Source: Tersicoccus solisilvae
GTDB taxonomy: Bacteria > Actinomycetota > Actinomycetes > Actinomycetales > Micrococcaceae
Assembly (NCBI RefSeq): GCF_014643255.1
Contig: NZ_BMJI01000014.1
Location: 1-64,000 of the forward strand
Length of the DNA: 64,000 bases
Direction: 5' to 3'
In this document: positions 7,578-15,816 of the stretch, in pieces
Layout: each line of letters opens with the position of its first letter
Numbering within the stretch: the first letter of the stretch is position 1
The notes under the pieces: generated by a model
Seen by the model: only the letters and a program-made list of their open reading frames with translations
Told to the model about the DNA's origin: nothing
Databases searched by the model: none
Translations under genes and position numbers: made by a program

Positions 7578-8195
7578 GTGGATCCCTCCCTGGCGACCTA
7601 CTTGGACGAGCTGCATCGCGCCGTGACCGTGCACGACGCCGCGCTCGAGGACCGCCTGCTGCGCTACCGCTGCCTCGAGCCGGACTCGGCGGCGGTGCTG
7701 GCCGCCCTGGTCCGTAGTGCCCGCGCCCGGCAGGTGCTCGAGATCGGCACCTCGATCGGTTACTCCACCCTGTGGCTGGCCGACGCCGTCCGCGCCACCG
7801 GCGGAGGGGTGACCAGCCTCGACGTCGACGCCGAGCGCACGGAGGCGGCTCGCGAGCATCTGCAGCGCACCGGGCTCGCCGACCGGGTGGATCTGGTGAC
7901 CGCCGACGCCGGGGCGTGGCTGCGGCGCGAGTCCGGCCCCTGGGACCTCGTCCTGCTGGACGCCGAGCGACCCGCCTACGTCGACTACTGGACGCTCCTG
8001 CACGCCGGGCTGCGCCCCGACGGCGGGACGCTCGTCGTCGACAACGTGCTCTCCCACGCCGACCAGGTGAGGCCCTTCCGGGCGCTGGTGGACGCCACCC
8101 CGGGCGTGGTGCAGGCCGTGGTGCCGACCGGTGCCGGGCTGCTCGTCGTCGTGCGGGATGCCGGCACCGTGGACGATCCGGCTCACTCCCCGTAG
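7578..8195 (+). CDS. SAM-dependent O-methyltransferase
   Basis: This is a 205-aa class I methyltransferase of the caffeoyl-CoA O-methyltransferase-like family. The SAM-binding loop is VLEIGTSIGYST (about residues 54-65). Motif II is VTSLDVDAERTEAA, and the metal/substrate region is WDLVLLDAERPAYVDYW followed by LVVDNVLSHADQV. Actinobacteria carry several such enzymes and the substrate cannot be told from sequence. It is probably read from a leaderless transcript. Its last 13 bases overlap the end of the convergent glnE gene, so transcripts must run into each other. The upstream palindromes suggest control by the neighbouring HTH protein. Confidence 0.88.
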   Translation: MDPSLATYLDELHRAVTVHDAALEDRLLRYRCLEPDSAAVLAALVRSARARQVLEIGTSIGYSTLWLADAVRATGGGVTSLDVDAERTEAAREHLQRTGLADRVDLVTADAGAWLRRESGPWDLVLLDAERPAYVDYWTLLHAGLRPDGGTLVVDNVLSHADQVRPFRALVDATPGVVQAVVPTGAGLLVVVRDAGTVDDPAHSP

Positions 8196-11100
8196 AAGCG
8201 CCGTTCGAAGATCGCGCGCGCCCGCCGCGTGAGCCGCAGGTAGTCCTCCTCCAGGCGCGCCGCCGAGCCGGGCGGGTAGCCGCACCAGCGGGCCACGGCC
8301 TCCAGCGCCCGACGATCGGCGGGCAGCACGTCGGACGGCCGGCCGGTCCAGATGATCGTGCCGCAGCGGACACGGCTGGCCAGGGTCCAGCTCTCCTCGA
8401 GCACGGCCGCCTCGTCGTGCGGCAGCAGGTCCGCCTCCGCCGCCGCGTGCAGGGCGTCGAGGGTCGACGTCGTGCGCAGCCCCTCGATCCGCGCCGCTTG
8501 CTGCAGCTGCAGCAACTGGACCAGCCACTCGACGTCGCTCAGCCCCCCGCGGCCGAGCTTGACGTGCCGGGACGGATCGGCGCCGCGCGGCAGCCGCTCG
8601 GCCTCGACCCTCGCCTTGATCCGGCGGATCTCCCGCACGGCCGACGCGTCGAACCGCGACGGATAGCGGACGGGATCGACGAGGTCGACGAACCTGCCGG
8701 CCAGACCGTCGTCCCCGGCCAGTGGGCGCGCCCGCAGCAGCGCCTGCGCCTCCCACGTGTCGGCCCAGCGCTGGTAGTACTCCCGGTAGGAGGACAGGGT
8801 GCGCACCATCGGACCCTGCCGGCCCTCGGGGCGCAGCGCGGCGTCCAGGATGAGCGGTCGCTCGGCGAGCACCGGCGGGGTGCACCGCTGCTGGAGCAGG
8901 GCGCCGATCCGGGCGACGATGGCCTCGGCGGCCCGGCGTGCCTCCCCCGGGTCGGCGCCGGGTCGCGGGTCGTGCACGTACAGCACGTCCATGTCCGACC
9001 CGTAGCCGATCTCGCGCCCGCCCTGCCGCCCCATGCCGACGACGAGCAGGTCGGTCGGGGGGTCGCGCCGGTCGGCCGGATCACCGAAGACCTCGCGTTC
9101 GGCCACGTGCAGCGCGCCGAGCACCGCGGCCCGGTCCGCGTCCGCCAGGGACCGGCCGACGGCCTCCTGGTCCAGCAGCCCGCAGGCGTCCATGACGGCC
9201 GTGCGCAGGATCTCCCGCCGCCGGGTCAGCCGCACCAGGCGCATCTGCGCGTCGGCCCCGGCATGCCGGGACATCTTGGAGCGGATCTCCGCCCACTGCG
9301 CCGCGAACGGGACGGGCACGAGCTCCTCGTCGTGGCCGAACCACGCCACCGCCTCCGGCTCGACCTCGAGCAGGTCGGTGATCAGCCGGGAGCTGGAGAG
9401 CACGTGGCAGAGCCGCTCCGCGGCCGAGCTGGAGTCCCGGAGCAGGCCCAGGTACCAGGGGCTGGTGCCCAGTGCCTCGGACACGCGACGGAAGCCGAGC
9501 AGCCCGGCATCCGGGTCGACGCCGTCGGCGAGCCAGCCCAGCAGCACCGGCAGCAGCTGCCGCTGCAGGGCCGCCCGGCGGCTGACCCCGGCCGTCAGCG
9601 CCTCGATGTGGCGCATCGCCCCCCGCGGATCCCCGTATCCGAGCGCCGCCAGTCGGGCCTGCGCCGCCTCCGGGCTGAGTCGAACGTCGTCGGCGCTCAG
9701 GTGCGCCGCGGTGTTGAGCAGCGGCCGGTAGAAGATCCGCTCGTGCAGCGCCCGCACGTCCCGCTTGATGTGCGCCCACTCGTGCATCAGCGCCTCGGCC
9801 GCGGGCCGGAGCGGCTCGTCGGGCGCGAGCAGCGCCTTGGCGAGCGCCCGACGGGCGTGGTCGCCGTCGGGCATCAGGTGGGTGCGGCGCAGCCTGACCA
9901 GCTGGATCCGATGCTCCATCAGCCGGAGGAACCGGTAGTGGTGGCCCATCTGCCGGGCATCCGCGCGCCCGACGTATCCCGCGGCGGCCAGGGCGTCGAT
10001 CGCCGCCGTGGTGGTGGGCACCCGCACCGACTCGTCGACCTTGCCGTGCACGAGCTGGAGGAGCTGGATGCTGAACTCGACGTCGCGCAGTCCCCCGGCC
10101 CCGAGCTTGATCTGCCGGTCCCGATCCCGCGCCGGGATGTTCTCACCGACCCGGCGGCGCATCGCCTGGACCGACTCGACGAAGCCCTCCCGCTCGCTGC
10201 TGGCCCACACCAGCGGGGCCAGCGCGGCGATGTACCGCTCGCCCAGCGCCAGGTCGCCGGCGGCGGGCCGGGCCTTGAGCAGCGCCTGGAACTCCCAGTT
10301 CTGCGCCCAGCGCTGGTAGTAGGCCAGGTGGGACGCCAGCGTCCGCACGAGCGGGCCCTCCCGGCCCTCCGGCCGCAGGTTCGCGTCCACCTCCCACAGC
10401 GGGGGCTCCGGTGCGGAGGCCGAGATGACGCGGGCGACGCCGGCGGCCAGGGCCGTGCCGATGGCGACGGCCTTCTCGTCCGGCAGGGCCGGGGCGTCGG
10501 CATCGTCGGCCGTGTCGATGACGTGGATGACGTCGACGTCGGACACATAGTTCAGCTCCCGGGCCCCGCACTTGCCCATCGCGATGACGCACAGCCGCAC
10601 CGCGGCGATCTCCGCCGGGTCGTGCACCGTGGCGGCTTCCGCCCGGGCGACGGCGAGCGCGGCGTCCAGGGCGGCCGACGCGAGGTCCGCGAGCTCGGCG
10701 CCGACGGCCGGCAGGTAGGCGAGCGGGTCGAGGGCGCACACGTCCCGGATGGCCAGGTCGGCCAGCAGCCGCCGGTACGCGACCCGCAGCGCCACCCAGG
10801 CGTCGGGGCCGGAGCGGCCCGCCACCGGGATCGGCGCGTCCGGGTCGGCGTCAACGGCGCTGAGCAGGTCCGCCCGCAGGCGCGCGGCGGGCACGGCCTC
10901 GGGTTCCGGGTCGAGCCGGGTGGTGAGCAGGTCGAGGTGCTCGGGGCGGCGCATCAGGAACTCGGCGAGCGCCTCGGAGGCTCCGAGCAGCCGGAACAGC
11001 GGCAGGGTCGCCGGCTCGGGTTCGTCCAGCAGGCTGCGCAGCTGCGGGCGCAGGGCCAGCAGCCGGACGAGCGACTGCAGCGCCAGGTCCGGGTCGGCGG

Positions 11101-11224
11101 CATGGGCCAGATCGGCCAGCAGCCGCTCCCGGTCGACCGAGGCCAGCTCCGGCGCATCGAGGAACCGGGCGGACTTCTCCAGGTCGGCGAAGCCGCCGCT
11201 GATCAGTTGCCGGGTCAGGCTCAT
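8183..11224 (-). CDS. glnE: Bifunctional glutamine synthetase adenylyltransferase/deadenylylase GlnE
   Basis: GlnE adds and removes AMP on the GlnA tyrosine and so tunes glutamine synthetase to nitrogen status. The protein has 1013 residues. It is an internal duplication with two nucleotidyltransferase cores, NYVSDVDVIHV (about residues 225-235) and IGYGSDMDVLYVH (about 740-752), each followed by a helical bundle with LGPGG- or LGRGG-like motifs (KLGAGGLRDVEF and KLGRGGLSDVEW). I chose the ATG at 11224 because GAGGA lies just upstream and the gene then begins nine bases after the glnA2 stop; an earlier in-frame start would overlap glnA2. It is co-transcribed with glnA2. Confidence 0.96.
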   Translation of the reverse strand: MSLTRQLISGGFADLEKSARFLDAPELASVDRERLLADLAHAADPDLALQSLVRLLALRPQLRSLLDEPEPATLPLFRLLGASEALAEFLMRRPEHLDLLTTRLDPEPEAVPAARLRADLLSAVDADPDAPIPVAGRSGPDAWVALRVAYRRLLADLAIRDVCALDPLAYLPAVGAELADLASAALDAALAVARAEAATVHDPAEIAAVRLCVIAMGKCGARELNYVSDVDVIHVIDTADDADAPALPDEKAVAIGTALAAGVARVISASAPEPPLWEVDANLRPEGREGPLVRTLASHLAYYQRWAQNWEFQALLKARPAAGDLALGERYIAALAPLVWASSEREGFVESVQAMRRRVGENIPARDRDRQIKLGAGGLRDVEFSIQLLQLVHGKVDESVRVPTTTAAIDALAAAGYVGRADARQMGHHYRFLRLMEHRIQLVRLRRTHLMPDGDHARRALAKALLAPDEPLRPAAEALMHEWAHIKRDVRALHERIFYRPLLNTAAHLSADDVRLSPEAAQARLAALGYGDPRGAMRHIEALTAGVSRRAALQRQLLPVLLGWLADGVDPDAGLLGFRRVSEALGTSPWYLGLLRDSSSAAERLCHVLSSSRLITDLLEVEPEAVAWFGHDEELVPVPFAAQWAEIRSKMSRHAGADAQMRLVRLTRRREILRTAVMDACGLLDQEAVGRSLADADRAAVLGALHVAEREVFGDPADRRDPPTDLLVVGMGRQGGREIGYGSDMDVLYVHDPRPGADPGEARRAAEAIVARIGALLQQRCTPPVLAERPLILDAALRPEGRQGPMVRTLSSYREYYQRWADTWEAQALLRARPLAGDDGLAGRFVDLVDPVRYPSRFDASAVREIRRIKARVEAERLPRGADPSRHVKLGRGGLSDVEWLVQLLQLQQAARIEGLRTTSTLDALHAAAEADLLPHDEAAVLEESWTLASRVRCGTIIWTGRPSDVLPADRRALEAVARWCGYPPGSAARLEEDYLRLTRRARAIFERRFYGE

Positions 11225-11232
11225 CGCGGTCC

Positions 11233-12573
11233 TCAGAGCACGCTCAGGTGCCGCTCCAGCTCCCAGCCGGTCACCTTGCGCCGGTACTCGTTCCACTCCT
11301 CGCGCTTGTTCCGCAGGAAGTGCTCGAACACCTGCTCACCGAGGATCTCGGCGACCAGCTCGGAGTCCTCCATGGAGCGGATCGCGTCGTGCAGGCTCGA
11401 GGGCAGCGGGTCGTGGCCCAGCACGCGTCGCTCGGCACTGCTGAGCGCGGAGATGTCCTCCTCGGCGGCGGGGGGCAGCTCGTACCCCTCCTCGATGCCC
11501 TTCAGGCCGGCCCCGAGGATGCACGCGTAGGCCAGGTAGGGGTTGGCCGCCGAATCCATGCCGCGGTACTCGACCCGCGCGGCCTGCCCCTTCTCCGGCT
11601 TGTACAGCGGGATCCGGATCAACGCGGAGCGGTTGTTGTGTCCCCACGAGAGGTAGCTGGGGGCCTCGCCGCCGCCCCACAGCCGCTTGTAGGAGTTCAC
11701 GTACTGGTTGGTCACGGCGGTGAACTCCGGCGCGTGGCGCAACACCCCGGCCATGAACTGGCGGCCCGTGCGGGAGAGCTGGAACTGGGCCCCGGCCTCG
11801 TAGAACGCGTTGGAGTCGCCCTCGAACAGCGAGAAGTGCGTGTGCATGCCCGAGCCCGGGTGATCCGAGAACGGCTTGGGCATGAAGGTCGCGTAGGTGC
11901 CGCTCATCAGGGCGACCTCCTTGACGACGGTGCGGAAGGTCATGATGTTGTCCGCGGTCTGCAGGGCGTCGGCGTACCGGAGGTCGATCTCGTTCTGCCC
12001 CGGCCCCGCCTCGTGGTGGCTGAACTCCACGGAGATGCCGACCGACTCCAGCATGGTCACCGCGGTGCGGCGGAAGTCCTGGGCGACGCCACCGGGAACG
12101 TGGTCGAAGTATCCCGCCCGATCCACGGGCACCGGCTCGCCGTCGGGCCCCACCTGGTCCGACTCCAGCAGGTAGAACTCCGCCTCGGGGTGGGTGTAGC
12201 AGGTGAACCCCAGATCGGCGGCCTTCGCGAGCGCCCGCTTGAGCACGTGCCGCGGGTCGGCCGCGGACGGCTCGCGGTCGGAGGTGCGGATGTCGCAGAA
12301 CATCCGCGACGTCTTCTCCGTCTCCCCGCGCCACGGCAGGATCTGGAACGTCGAGGGGTCCGGCACCAGCAGCATGTCCGACTCGTAGATCCGGGCCAGG
12401 CCCTCGATCGAGGATCCGTCGAAACCGAGCCCCTCGTCGAACGCGCCCTCCACCTCGGCCGGAGCGAGCGCCACCGACTTCAGCGTGCCGACGACGTCGG
12501 TGAACCACAGCCGGACGAAGCGCACGTCCCGCTCCTCGATCGTTCTCAAGACGAATTCCTGCTGGCGGTCCAT
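11233..12573 (-). CDS. glnA2: Glutamine synthetase-like protein GlnA2 (type I)
   Basis: The 446-residue protein is a type I glutamine synthetase of the actinobacterial GlnA2 class. It has GFDGSSIEG, the KPFSDHPGSGMHTHFS metal/ATP block, NNRSALIRIP and EYRGMDSAANPYLAY. The segment matching the adenylylation site of GlnA1 reads EGYELPPAAEED and lacks the NLY/DLY pattern, so GlnE control is doubtful. Some actinobacterial GlnA2 proteins act on other amines or are dispensable. The ATG is preceded by AGGGAAGGG. TAGAGT at 12615-12610 is a likely -10. It heads a two-gene operon with glnE. Confidence 0.93.
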   Translation of the reverse strand: MDRQQEFVLRTIEERDVRFVRLWFTDVVGTLKSVALAPAEVEGAFDEGLGFDGSSIEGLARIYESDMLLVPDPSTFQILPWRGETEKTSRMFCDIRTSDREPSAADPRHVLKRALAKAADLGFTCYTHPEAEFYLLESDQVGPDGEPVPVDRAGYFDHVPGGVAQDFRRTAVTMLESVGISVEFSHHEAGPGQNEIDLRYADALQTADNIMTFRTVVKEVALMSGTYATFMPKPFSDHPGSGMHTHFSLFEGDSNAFYEAGAQFQLSRTGRQFMAGVLRHAPEFTAVTNQYVNSYKRLWGGGEAPSYLSWGHNNRSALIRIPLYKPEKGQAARVEYRGMDSAANPYLAYACILGAGLKGIEEGYELPPAAEEDISALSSAERRVLGHDPLPSSLHDAIRSMEDSELVAEILGEQVFEHFLRNKREEWNEYRRKVTGWELERHLSVL

Positions 12574-12653
12574 CGGGCCCTTCCCTGACGACGACGGGCG
12601 GTCGGTGTCACTCTACTGGGCGGGTCCGGCGGTGACGTCGCCGCGCGGGGGCC

Positions 12654-12818
12654 TCAGTCCTCGTCGCCGGCCTCCCAGGCGTCGTTGTTGGCCTTGACCT
12701 TCGCCAGCGCCTGCTGCGCCTCCGCCTCCGTCTCGTACGGGCCGAGCAGCTGGGTGTAGTCGGACTGCGCGCCCTTCTCCACCTGGTGGGTGTTGACGTT
12801 GTACCAGTAGTCGGCCAT
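12654..12818 (-). CDS. Small SPOR-like conserved protein (54 aa)
   Basis: A short gene reads MADYWYNVNTHQVEKGAQ, then SDYTQLLGPYETEAEAQQAL, and ends in an acidic GDED. The WYNV and LGPYETEAEAQQAL patterns resemble the small single-repeat SPOR-type proteins found throughout Micrococcales. A strong ribosome binding site (GAGAGGAG) precedes the ATG at 12818, and TAGCAT about 50 bases upstream may be the -10. There is no signal peptide. Canonical SPOR domains bind denuded peptidoglycan at the septum, but a cytoplasmic form this short is unlikely to do so, and the function is unknown. It lies upstream of glnA2 in the same direction, with its own promoter between them. Confidence 0.8.
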   Translation of the reverse strand: MADYWYNVNTHQVEKGAQSDYTQLLGPYETEAEAQQALAKVKANNDAWEAGDED

Positions 12819-12900
12819 GGCGGTCTCCTCTCACGGCGGACCGGCATCCGCGGTCCGGGACTCCATGCTAGGCCCCGGGAATATCCCGGCGGCGGCGGTG

Positions 12901-12933
12901 TTGAGACCATTGATACAAATTTGAAATAAACAC
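12901..12933 (+). promoter_or_regulatory. AT-rich promoter/operator region of the LLM operon
   Basis: A 30-base island is AT-rich in an otherwise GC-rich region. It contains TTGAGA (12901-12906) and the perfect palindrome CAAATTTG (12916-12923). It lies 20-50 bases upstream of the first gene, where the MarR protein encoded in the same operon could bind. The -10 is ambiguous. AGGAG precedes the ATG. Confidence 0.45.
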
Positions 12934-12952
12934 CGACACCTCAGGAGCGGTC

Positions 12953-14131
12953 ATGCAGTTCGGCATCTTCACCATCGGCGACATCACCCCCGACCCCACC
13001 ACCGGGAAGTCCCCGACCGAGCACCAGCGGATCAAGGACACCGTGAGGATCGCGAAGCACGCCGAGCAGGCCGGCTTCGAGGTGTTCGCCACCGGACAGC
13101 ACCACAACCCGCCGTTCGTCGCGCCGGGCAACCCGCCGACGCTGTTGGCCTACCTGGCGGCGCAGACCTCCACGCTCACCCTATCCACGGCGACCACGCT
13201 GATCACCACCATGGACCCGGTACGCCTGGCCGAGGACTACTCCTACCTGCAGCACCTGGCCGACGGGCGCGTGGACCTGACCATGGGCCGCGGCAACACC
13301 GGACCGGTCTACCCCTGGTTCGGCAAGGACATCCGCCAGGGCATCGCCCTGGCCGTGGAGAACTACAACCTGCTGTACCGGCTCTGGCACGAGGAGCACG
13401 TCGACTGGAAGGGCCGGTTCCGCACCCCGCTGCAGGACTTCACGCTGACCCCGCAGCCGCTTGACGGCGTCGCCCCGTTCGTGTGGCACGGCTCGATCCG
13501 CTCCCCCGAGATCGCCGAGCAGGCCGCCTACTACGGTGACGGCTTCTTCCACAACAACATCTTCTGGAACAAGGAGCACATCATCGCGATGGTGCAGCTC
13601 TACCGCCAGCGGTACGAGGACTACGGGCACGGCAAGGCCCACCAGGCGTACGTCGGCCTCGGCGGTCAGGCGTTCATGGCGAAGAACTCGCAGGACGCCG
13701 TCAGCCGGTTCCGGCCGTACTTCGACAACGCCCCGGTCTACGGCCACGGCCCGTCGCTGGAGGACTTCTCGACGATGACGCCGCTGACCGTCGGCTCGCC
13801 GCAGCAGGTGATCGAGCGGACCCTGGGCTTCCGGGACTGGGTCGGCGACTACCAGCGGCAGATGTTCCTCATCGACCACGCGGGGCTGCCGACCGAGACC
13901 GTGCTCGAGCAGATCGACATCTTCGGCGAGGAGGTGCTGCCGGTGCTGCGCAAGGAGTTCGACGCCCTCAAGCCGGCCGACGTGCCCGAGGCCCCGACCC
14001 ATGAGTTCCTGGTCGCCCGGCACGAGCGCGGCGAGGATCCGGTGCCCGGTGGCGCCGAGGGCTCGCAGGCCCGCAGGGACGCGCAGGAGCGTGCCGAGAA
14101 GGCCGCCGCGACCGCCGCGACGGGGGCGTGA
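12953..14131 (+). CDS. LLM-class flavin-dependent monooxygenase (CE1758-like)
   Basis: The 392-aa protein belongs to the bacterial luciferase-like superfamily: MQFGIFTIGDI at the N-terminus, AEQAGFEVFATGQHH, LADGRVDLTMGRGN and the WHGSIRSPEIAEQAAYYGDG block. It should use reduced FMN and oxygen. The next gene, four bases on, encodes a matching FMN reductase, and a MarR regulator follows. This arrangement fits the Corynebacterium CE1758/CE1759 type pair of an LLM oxygenase with a partner reductase. The substrate is unknown. Its C-terminal 50 residues are charged and Ala-rich, probably a flexible tail. Confidence 0.88.
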   Translation: MQFGIFTIGDITPDPTTGKSPTEHQRIKDTVRIAKHAEQAGFEVFATGQHHNPPFVAPGNPPTLLAYLAAQTSTLTLSTATTLITTMDPVRLAEDYSYLQHLADGRVDLTMGRGNTGPVYPWFGKDIRQGIALAVENYNLLYRLWHEEHVDWKGRFRTPLQDFTLTPQPLDGVAPFVWHGSIRSPEIAEQAAYYGDGFFHNNIFWNKEHIIAMVQLYRQRYEDYGHGKAHQAYVGLGGQAFMAKNSQDAVSRFRPYFDNAPVYGHGPSLEDFSTMTPLTVGSPQQVIERTLGFRDWVGDYQRQMFLIDHAGLPTETVLEQIDIFGEEVLPVLRKEFDALKPADVPEAPTHEFLVARHERGEDPVPGGAEGSQARRDAQERAEKAAATAATGA

Positions 14132-14134
14132 GTC

Positions 14135-14854
14135 ATGGACGAGATCCCCGACCTCACCGGTGTCGACGGCGGTTCCTTCCGGGGCGAGGCGACGGACCCC
14201 TTCACGCCCGGCGCCCGCCACCTCGTGGTGGTCTCCGGCGGGCTGGGCGACCCGTCGTCGTCCCGCCAGCTGGCCGACCGGATGGCGTCCGCCGCGGCGG
14301 ACGCCCTGTCCGCCGCCGGCCTCGTGCCCGAGGTGCACGTCGTCGAGTTGCGCCTGATCGCCACGGACATCGCCGAGGCGATGGTCAACCCGTCCCGGTC
14401 CGCGGCGCTGCAGTCCGCGCTGGACGAGGTGGAGCAGGCGGACGCCGTCATCACGGTCTCCCCCACCTTCAAGGCCAGCTACTCGGGGCTGTTCAAGTCG
14501 TTCTGGGACCTGGTGGACAACGACGCGCTGCGCGGCGTGCCCGTGCTGCTCGGCGCCACGGGGGGCACGCCGCGGCACTCGCTGATGATCGACACCGCCC
14601 TGCGTCCCCTCTTCTCCTACCTGCGGACCCGGATCATGCCGTCCGCGGTGTACGCCGCGTCGGACGACTGGGGCGAGGTCGAGGGCGGCCAGGCGTCCGC
14701 CCGCACCGCTCCCCTGCAGGCCCGCATCGAGGTCGCCGGCCGGGAGCTGGCGTCCGTCGCCGGCCGGTTGCCGGCACGCCCGCGCCGGCACACCGGCGAG
14801 GCGAAGCCGCTGGAGGTGATCCCCTTTGACCAGCTTCTCGGCGGCGACCACTGA
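14135..14854 (+). CDS. FMN reductase partner of the LLM oxygenase (CE1759-like)
   Basis: This 239-aa flavodoxin-fold NAD(P)H:FMN reductase has an N-terminal HLVVVSGGLGDPSSSRQLAD (the flavin phosphate loop, SxxS type), DAVITVSPTFKASYSGLFKS, and PVLLGATGGTPRHSL. It probably supplies reduced FMN to the oxygenase encoded immediately upstream. It starts four bases after that gene's stop. Its last 29 bases overlap the start of the MarR gene, and its own coding sequence holds the MarR ribosome binding site. Confidence 0.86.
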   Translation: MDEIPDLTGVDGGSFRGEATDPFTPGARHLVVVSGGLGDPSSSRQLADRMASAAADALSAAGLVPEVHVVELRLIATDIAEAMVNPSRSAALQSALDEVEQADAVITVSPTFKASYSGLFKSFWDLVDNDALRGVPVLLGATGGTPRHSLMIDTALRPLFSYLRTRIMPSAVYAASDDWGEVEGGQASARTAPLQARIEVAGRELASVAGRLPARPRRHTGEAKPLEVIPFDQLLGGDH

Positions 14855-15380
14855 CGAGCAGGACGCCGACCGGCCCCCGGCCGCGGTCCCGCGGGACGGC
14901 GGCCGCCCCCACGGCGGCACGTCCCGGAAGCGACGGGCCTGGCGGGCCTACTTCGAGGCCACGGCGCTGCTGCAGGACCGACTGGAGCGCTCCCTCCGGG
15001 AGGACGCCGGCCTGCACCTGGCCGACTACAACCTGCTGCTGCTGCTCGTCGAGGCCCCGGACCACCGGATGCGCATGGGCGAGCTGGCGGGCCGGATGGT
15101 GTTCTCCCCGTCGCGGCTCACCTACCAGGTGCGGGCGCTGGAGCGGCGGGGTCTGGTCGAGCGCTGCGCGGCACCGGGCGACCGGCGCGGCGCGGAGGCG
15201 GTGCTCACCGACGAGGGCCGCCAGCTGTTCCGGCGCGCGGCGGCGCTGCACGCCCGTGATGTCGACGCCCTGTTCCTCGGTCGGATCAGCGACCAGGAGG
15301 CCGCCGTGCTGCTCGGCGTCTTCTCCCGGCTGGGCGAGGAGCTGGACGACGTCGGCGAGGCGGACGCACGGCGGGACTGA
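14826..15380 (+). CDS. MarR family transcriptional regulator
   Basis: The 184-aa protein has the MarR winged helix: HLADYNLLLLLVEAPDHRMR, LAGRMVFSPSRLTYQVRALE (recognition helix) and ERCAAPGDRRGAEAVLTDEG (wing with the conserved Asp-Arg-Arg). I chose the TTG at 14826 because a very strong ribosome binding site, GGAGGTGAT, ends six bases before it; this gives a 29-base overlap with the FMN reductase gene and a Ser/Thr/Asp-rich N-terminal tail of about 35 residues. MarR proteins commonly repress their own operon and release DNA on binding phenolic or oxidised ligands. The AT-rich site at 12901-12933 is the likely target. Confidence 0.9.
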   Translation: MTSFSAATTDEQDADRPPAAVPRDGGRPHGGTSRKRRAWRAYFEATALLQDRLERSLREDAGLHLADYNLLLLLVEAPDHRMRMGELAGRMVFSPSRLTYQVRALERRGLVERCAAPGDRRGAEAVLTDEGRQLFRRAAALHARDVDALFLGRISDQEAAVLLGVFSRLGEELDDVGEADARRD

Positions 15381-15816
15381 GACCAGTCGGCTGGATCGCG
15401 CCGGTGCCCTCTGGCATGATGGAGCCGCCCGAGGCCGCAGCGATCCGGCCCGGGCGATCAAGGACTTCTTCACTCGAGGAGACGTGGATGCGACCGGGTC
15501 AGGAACCCACCGCTCCGGGACGCGAGGTGGCCGCCATGGCCTGCTGTGCGGCCCCGCTTCCGTCTACCCTCTCCCGCTGACCGGATCGACGCCGACGGCA
15601 TCCAGGTCCCCCGGATCCCGGCAGTCCCACCCGGTCGCGGTTCTCTGCCGTGTGCGCACGGCCCGGTGCGTCACCGCCCGGGCGTCGTCGCCCCGGCCCC
15701 GGTAGACGGACACCCGCCCGTCCTCTCCTCCCACCGACGTGCCGGCCGCGGGCGCGCCGTCGCGCGCGCACGCCCCTGTCGGCGGAGGGTCACCGTCACA
15801 CCGGAAGACGACCACC
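15381..15816 (+). other. 436-bp gap: possible long leader of the FBP gene
   Basis: The gap holds a CATGAT hexamer (15415-15420) that could be a -10, a 30-codon open frame with a strong ribosome binding site (15488-15580), and GC-rich inverted repeats. In the clearest repeat GCCGTG (15647-15652) pairs with CACGGC (15657-15662). No terminator for the MarR gene was recognised. Confidence 0.4.
15488..15580 (+). CDS. Possible 30-aa leader peptide upstream of the FBP gene
   Basis: An ATG six bases after GAGGAG opens a 30-codon frame that ends in TGA at 15580. It contains two adjacent cysteines (MACCAAPLPS) and ends STLSR. No similar protein is known to me. The strong ribosome binding site, the position between a -10-like hexamer and a gene predicted to act on EF-G, and the hairpins that follow make translational attenuation possible. 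It could also be a chance frame in GC-rich DNA. Confidence 0.3.
   Translation: MRPGQEPTAPGREVAAMACCAAPLPSTLSR

Noticed and set aside
7772-11530. Very long open frame on the plus strand opposite glnE
   Set aside because: It is the mirror of glnE and glnA2 codon bias in GC-rich DNA; it is low complexity, rich in Arg/Gly/Pro, and has no domain. The minus-strand genes have full family motifs.
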